Source of the DNA: Pseudomonadota bacterium | Lineage (GTDB): Bacteria; Pseudomonadota; Alphaproteobacteria; Rhizobiales; Beijerinckiaceae | Direction of reading: 5' to 3' | Assembly: GCA_023386115.1 (NCBI GenBank) | Contig: JAEWKL010000018.1 | Coordinates: 1-19,197, forward strand | Length of the DNA stretch: 19,197 bases | In this document: piece by piece, positions 15,895 to 19,197 of the stretch | Layout: each line of letters opens with the position of its first letter | Position numbering within the stretch: the stretch's first letter is position 1 | Translations under genes and position numbers: made by a program | Notes under the pieces: generated by a model | Databases searched by the model: none | What the model was told of the DNA's origin: nothing | What the model saw: the letters and a program-made list of their open reading frames with translations, nothing else

Positions 15895-16566
15895 TTACCG
15901 CCTGCTTGAATTAGCATAGCTATGTTCGAATTCAAGTACCGACTTAACAATTTCAGCGTCATATCGAAGTTCTAAGAAGTCGAACATTTCAGGAATTTTA
16001 TAGGAATTATTTACTATATCGGAATAATCAAGTTCAAAGATGGGTAGATCAATCGATCTCATTTCACGGTAAAAATTTCCGGCCATCATTGAAAAATATT
16101 GTAGATCCTGTCCAGACAAATCAAATCCTGCTCTAATCTGTGAATTGTATACATCCTCGGAATTTCTCGTCAAAAGTACGAATTTGACGTTCTTGAGCAA
16201 ATCATGCAGGAAATATATATATTCTGTCAAAGAATACTTTCTCAGATGACTCGGCAGCCAGCGAATTTCTTTAAAACCAGCAATTCTAGTTCCGTCGGGG
16301 ATTGCAAGTTGCTCATTAAATATCTTGACGAAATCGCGCAAAAATTTATCAGGATTTAGATGATTGCCCCCATACCACGGGTGGGTTGGAAGCAAGGCAT
16401 TAGATCCAATCTTATTGGCTATTTTTAAAGATCGATAGGCTTCGTAAATGCCCAACAAAAAGTTATTATTTTCGCCCCGCACACAACATCCCTCGAAGGC
16501 GTTTAAAATACCTTGGAGAAGCGTAGATCCAGAGCGCCCTAGTGTGCATATTACAATATATTGCAT
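15895..16566 (-). CDS. Sulfotransferase family protein, AT-rich, probably acquired
   Basis: Sulfotransferases of this kind move a sulfate from PAPS to a sugar, lipid or similar acceptor. The 223-residue protein opens with MQYIVICTLGRSGSTLLQG, whose GRSGSTLL is the 5'-phosphosulfate loop. VKFVLLTRNSEDVYNSQIRAG carries the Arg and Ser of the 3'-phosphate-binding motif. The later FELDYSDIV and LEFEHSY near the end fit the family, so the gene seems complete. I chose ATG 16566, with AAGGAG upstream (spacing about 11 nt), over ATG 16587, which has no site. Base composition is very different from all neighbours: AT-rich codons such as AAA, ATA and TTA are frequent. It is the only open gene among dead IS pieces. 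The acceptor is unknown; exopolysaccharide, LPS or a lipo-oligosaccharide are possible. No PAPS-synthesis genes are nearby. Confidence 0.8.
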   Translation of the reverse strand: MQYIVICTLGRSGSTLLQGILNAFEGCCVRGENNNFLLGIYEAYRSLKIANKIGSNALLPTHPWYGGNHLNPDKFLRDFVKIFNEQLAIPDGTRIAGFKEIRWLPSHLRKYSLTEYIYFLHDLLKNVKFVLLTRNSEDVYNSQIRAGFDLSGQDLQYFSMMAGNFYREMRSIDLPIFELDYSDIVNNSYKIPEMFDFLELRYDAEIVKSVLEFEHSYANSSRR

Positions 16567-16880
16567 GATGTGCTCAGCTCCTTGCATCTATTCGAATGAC
16601 ATTTGAGAAGGCGATTCCAAACCAAAAATACAATATAGATAAATATAAACATGGCTTTATAGCATTACTGATTGGCTTGATATCGAGAAATTTGCAAGGC
16701 GCAAATATTGATGTCACGATGAAGATCAAGGTACGACCCGCGGACTCGTCGTCACCCCTGGGTTAAAGAAGGAGTACAGCTCGCCGCGATAGCGAGAAAC
16801 GCCGATGCGGTAACACATGTAGCTAAGTCCCCTGCATCCCTGCATCCCTGCATCTTGTGCGGTGGCCGACCTATGTCAAC
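16567..16880. other. 314-base gap upstream of the sulfotransferase gene
   Basis: The half next to the gene is very AT-rich and should hold its promoter. Several -10-like TATATT stretches exist, but none pairs clearly with a -35. An inverted repeat ATTTGC/GCAAAT with a 5-nt spacer is at 16690-16706. The distal half is GC-richer, contains no supported gene, and ends in a three-copy tandem repeat before the IS3-type end. Confidence 0.5.
16831..16854. repeat. Three perfect tandem copies of an 8-bp unit
   Basis: CCTGCATC is repeated three times without change (16831-16838, 16839-16846, 16847-16854). It lies 26 nt before the IS3-type end and outside any gene. The copy number may vary between strains through slippage. 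Confidence 0.9.
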
Positions 16881-16980
16881 TGAACCGCCCCGGGTTTCTG
16901 GAGGCTCTCCCTTCTGAGAGGATGGAGCCATGCCGAAGTGAACAGCGCCATTTTCCCCTGAGGTGCGCGAGCGTGCGGTG
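16881..16980 (+). mobile_element. IS3-family left end with start of OrfA
   Basis: TGAACCGCCCCGGGTTT (16881-16897) looks like the terminal repeat of an IS3-type element. About 33 nt later ATG 16930 begins MPK, a TGA (16939-16941), then TAPFSPEVRERAVR, the well-known N-terminus of IS3 OrfA (helix-turn-helix domain). A CGA-to-TGA change would restore MPKRTAPF. The frame is cut at about 16980, where an IS5-derived segment begins. The rest of OrfA and all of OrfB are missing. Confidence 0.7.
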
Positions 16981-17013
16981 CGGCGCTCACCGGTATCCTG
17001 TTCGTGCTGCGCT
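16980..17013 (+). mobile_element. Short IS5-type OrfA piece, inverted copy of 17283-17317
   Basis: This segment encodes LTGILFVLR on the plus strand and matches the reverse complement of 17283-17317 at all but about four of 35 positions. It is fused directly behind the IS3 OrfA start at a GTGCGG run, suggesting recombination at microhomology. Confidence 0.65.
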
Positions 17014-17031
17014 CAGACCTAGTGCACTGAC

Positions 17032-17184
17032 TCATACGGAAGGTGCAGCCTGACTGTTGAGAATGGCGGCGGCCGGCTTGGTCCAGATGAAGGGCCTGGG
17101 CCGCTCGTTGTGCTCGGCGATGATGCGCTTGATCGCCGCCTGCAGATCGACGATCCCGGTGATCCGGCCGCTTCGCAGTCGCCG
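17032..17184 (-). pseudogene. IS630-family transposase tail fragment
   Basis: The minus-strand frame reads RRLRSGRITGIVDLQAAI, KRIIAEHNERPRPFIWTK and PAAAILNS before a stop at 17032-17034. This is the C-terminal end of an IS630 transposase. It differs clearly from the plus-strand IS630 copy at 14831, so a different element supplied it. It is joined to an IS5 OrfA piece at about 17185. Confidence 0.75.
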
Positions 17185-17422
17185 ATGTGACCCCGGCCTT
17201 CTGCCCGTCGTACAGGTGCCGCCAGCATGTCATGCCCGAACCGCAGCCCATCTCTTGGGGCAGCAACTCTCAGGGCGTGCCCGAGCGTAGCACGAACAGG
17301 ATGCCCGTCAGCGCCGCGCGGTCAGATATTCGCGGGCGACCGACCTTCGGCTTGGCCCGCTCGGGCGGCAGCAACGGTGCGATCACGGCCTACAGGCCAT
17401 CGGCAAGAAGCTCTTTCGCCAT
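17185..17422 (-). pseudogene. IS5-family transposase OrfA fragment with two premature stops
   Basis: From ATG 17422 the frame reads MAKELLADGL, a TAG (17390-17392), AVIAPLLPPERAKPKVGRPR, AALTGILFVLRSGTP, a TGA (17270-17272), then ELLPQEMGCGSGMTCWRHL and YDGQKAGV, where homology stops. Intact relatives read DELWALIAPLLPPER and CPWELLPQEMG, so both stops replace Trp. It has been cut at about 17185 by the IS630 tail. Upstream, AAGAGCGTCTAATAG near 17450-17465 may be the old terminal repeat. Confidence 0.78.
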
Positions 17423-17595
17423 CCCATCCCAAGGCGCCACAACCGGTTCTATTAGACGCTCTTAGCGCAATTTGTATCATTGTCTCAACCGGGTGCGACA
17501 GGCTCGGACCGATTGCAGCCGCTTGCAAAGATCCATACGCTTGCTTCACTGCGCTCGTACGCCAAGGGCGAGGGCGGATTTTGCCACCGGCGTTT

Positions 17596-19197
17596 TCACT
17601 CCACCGTGACGGACTTCGCCAGGTTGCGCGGCTGGTCGACGTCTTTCCCGAGCACCACGGCGGTGTGGTAGGCGAGGAGTTGCACCGGCACGGCGTAGAC
17701 GATCGGGGCCACGACGGGATCGAGATCCGGCATCATCAGGGTGGCCAGGGTGTCGAGGCCGGCGGCGTCGGCGCCGCGTGCGTCGCCGATCAGCACGATC
17801 TTGCCGCCGCGGGCCGCCACCTCCTGCATGTTCGAGACGGTCTTCTCGAAGGTCGCGTCATGCGGGGCGATCACGATCACCGGCACCGCGTCGTCGATCA
17901 GGGCGATCGGCCCGTGCTTCAGCTCGCCGGCCGCGTAGCCCTCGGCGTGAATGTAGGAGATTTCCTTCAGTTTCAGCGCACCTTCGAGGGCCATCGGATA
18001 GGCGGTGCCGCGGCCGAGATAGAGCACGTCCCGCGCCTTGGCGATCTCGCGAGCCAGAACCTCGATCTCGTCCTCGCGCTTGAGCGCCTCGGCCATCAGG
18101 CCCGGCACCTTGATCAGCGCGTCGACGAGGCGCTTCTCCTCGGCCTCGTCGAGGGTGCCGCGCGCCCGGCCCGCCGCCAGCGCCAGGCAGAGCAGCACCG
18201 TGAGCTGGCAGGAGAACGCCTTGGTGGACGCGACGCCGATCTCCGGGCCGGCGAGCGTCGGCACCACCGCGGAGGCCTCTCGCGCGATGGTCGAGGTCGG
18301 GACGTTGACCACCGCCAGCGTGTGCTGGCCCTGTGATGTTGCGTAACGGAGCGAGGCCAGGGTGTCGGCCGTTTCGCCCGATTGCGAGATCACCAGCGTC
18401 AGGCCGCCCTTCTCCAGCGGCGGCTCGCGGTAGCGGGTCTCTGAGGCGACGTCGATCTCGACTGGCAGACGCGCCAGCTTCTCGAACCAGTACTTGGCGA
18501 CGAGCCCGGCATAGTAAGCCGTGCCGCAGGCGGTGATCGAGAGGCGGCTGAGCTTGGCGAAGTCGAAGGGCAGCGCCTCCGGCAGGGCGACCCGGCCCGC
18601 GGCCAGGTCGACGTAGTGGGCGAAGGTGCGGCCCACCACCTCCGGCTGCTCGTAGATCTCCTTGGCCATGAAGTGGCGATAGTTGCCCTTGTCGACCAGG
18701 AAGGCCTGCGTCGCGATCTTCTGGCGCGGGCGGGCGACGATGGTGCCGGCGGCGTCGCGGATCTCGGCGCCGTCGCGGGTCAGGATGGTCCAGTCGCCCT
18801 CGTCGAGATAGGTGATCTCGTCGGTGAAGGGGGCGAGCGCCAGCGCGTCGGAGCCGAGATAGGTCTCGCCGTCCCCGAAGCCGATCGCGAGCGGAGCGCC
18901 GTGGCGGGCGCCGATCAAAAAGTCCTCCTCGCCGGCGAACAGGAAGGCGAGGGCGAAGGCGCCGCGAAGCCGCGGCAGAGCCGCCTCGACGGCGGAGAGC
19001 GGCCCGAGGCCCGTCCGCATCAGGTGGCTGACGAGCTGGGCCACCACCTCGGTGTCGGTCTCGGTCTCGAAGACGCAGCCCTCGGCGGCGAGCTCGGCCT
19101 TCAGCTCGCGAAAGTTCTCGATGATGCCGTTATGCACCACGGCCAGGCGCTCGGTGGCGTGCGGATGGGCGTTGGTCTCGTTCGGCCTTCCGTGGGT
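17596..19197 (-). CDS. glmS: Glutamine-fructose-6-phosphate aminotransferase (isomerising), 5' end outside window
   Basis: GlmS makes glucosamine-6-phosphate from fructose-6-phosphate and glutamine, the entry to peptidoglycan and LPS amino-sugar synthesis. 533 residues are visible. The frame is open to the last base, beginning THGRPNETNAHPHATERLAV, which matches the glutaminase domain. About 75 residues are missing, including the nucleophilic Cys. HNGIIENF and GDGETYLGSDALAL belong to the glutaminase domain, YRHFMAKEIYEQP is the linker, SITACGTAYYAG and ISQSGETADT are in the first SIS domain, and ALKLKEISYIHAEGYAAGEL is in the second. The C-terminus PRNLAKSVTVE is the canonical end that closes the active site and channel. 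The gene marks the return of core genome after the IS region. No riboswitch-type region can be seen because the 5' side is outside. Confidence 0.97.
   Translation of the reverse strand, partial: THGRPNETNAHPHATERLAVVHNGIIENFRELKAELAAEGCVFETETDTEVVAQLVSHLMRTGLGPLSAVEAALPRLRGAFALAFLFAGEEDFLIGARHGAPLAIGFGDGETYLGSDALALAPFTDEITYLDEGDWTILTRDGAEIRDAAGTIVARPRQKIATQAFLVDKGNYRHFMAKEIYEQPEVVGRTFAHYVDLAAGRVALPEALPFDFAKLSRLSITACGTAYYAGLVAKYWFEKLARLPVEIDVASETRYREPPLEKGGLTLVISQSGETADTLASLRYATSQGQHTLAVVNVPTSTIAREASAVVPTLAGPEIGVASTKAFSCQLTVLLCLALAAGRARGTLDEAEEKRLVDALIKVPGLMAEALKREDEIEVLAREIAKARDVLYLGRGTAYPMALEGALKLKEISYIHAEGYAAGELKHGPIALIDDAVPVIVIAPHDATFEKTVSNMQEVAARGGKIVLIGDARGADAAGLDTLATLMMPDLDPVVAPIVYAVPVQLLAYHTAVVLGKDVDQPRNLAKSVTVE

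Noticed and set aside
15674..15919. Plus-strand open frame of 81 codons between the IS5 fragment and the sulfotransferase
   Set aside because: No ribosome-binding site or known motif. It overlaps both neighbours' ends and its composition changes halfway.
14823..17470. A functional composite transposon carrying the sulfotransferase
   Set aside because: The flanking IS pieces are of different types, all truncated or interrupted, and no matching terminal repeats or target duplications were found.

Overview
The window reads as chromosomal DNA of a high-GC alphaproteobacterium, most likely a Methylobacterium-type member of the Hyphomicrobiales. I infer this from the very GC-rich third codon positions, the gene families present (PdhS/DivJ-like kinase core, IorAB-type molybdenum hydroxylase, DUF1330) and the kinds of IS fragments. 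No database comparison was possible.

Positions 1-12334 are ordinary, densely packed genes. In order they are cysK (cysteine synthase, minus), a type II NADH dehydrogenase (plus), a flavin-dependent monooxygenase-like protein (minus) with its start codon almost touching that of a DsbA-fold HCCA-isomerase-like protein (plus), an M20 amidohydrolase (plus), a small GNAT-like acetyltransferase (minus), a six-TM sensor histidine kinase (minus), a two-gene isoquinoline 1-oxidoreductase-like operon (plus; 2x[2Fe-2S] small subunit and Tat-exported molybdopterin subunit), and a Fe-S-type uracil-DNA glycosylase (plus). Two strong hairpins punctuate this part. One is a near-perfect 18-bp stem between convergent genes at 2774-2811. 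The other is a textbook intrinsic terminator at 11669-11696 that lies inside the first codons of the glycosylase reading frame.

Positions 12335-13530 hold a small decayed segment with lower GC: a GntR/FCD-type regulator broken by a stop and probably a frameshift, and the C-terminal part of an EamA-type permease broken by one in-frame TGA. Core genes then resume with pyrF, a DUF1330 gene and a small two-TM protein gene, apparently one operon (13565-14822).

Positions 14823-17470 are an insertion-sequence graveyard. Its left part holds an IS630 C-terminal fragment fused to an IS5-type C-terminal fragment. Its right part is a mosaic of an IS3-type left end, two oppositely oriented IS5 OrfA pieces and an IS630 tail. 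Between the two parts lies one apparently intact, strikingly AT-rich sulfotransferase gene (minus), which looks horizontally acquired. The core genome returns with glmS (minus), whose 5' end runs off the right edge.

I did not find a convincing new multi-gene system. The most interesting points are the intact foreign sulfotransferase among dead IS pieces, the terminator or possible small RNA overlapping the uracil-DNA glycosylase start, the 18-nt divergent start pair with a shared Shine-Dalgarno block, and the fact that all six premature stops in the dead genes can be explained by single G-to-A or C-to-T transitions.
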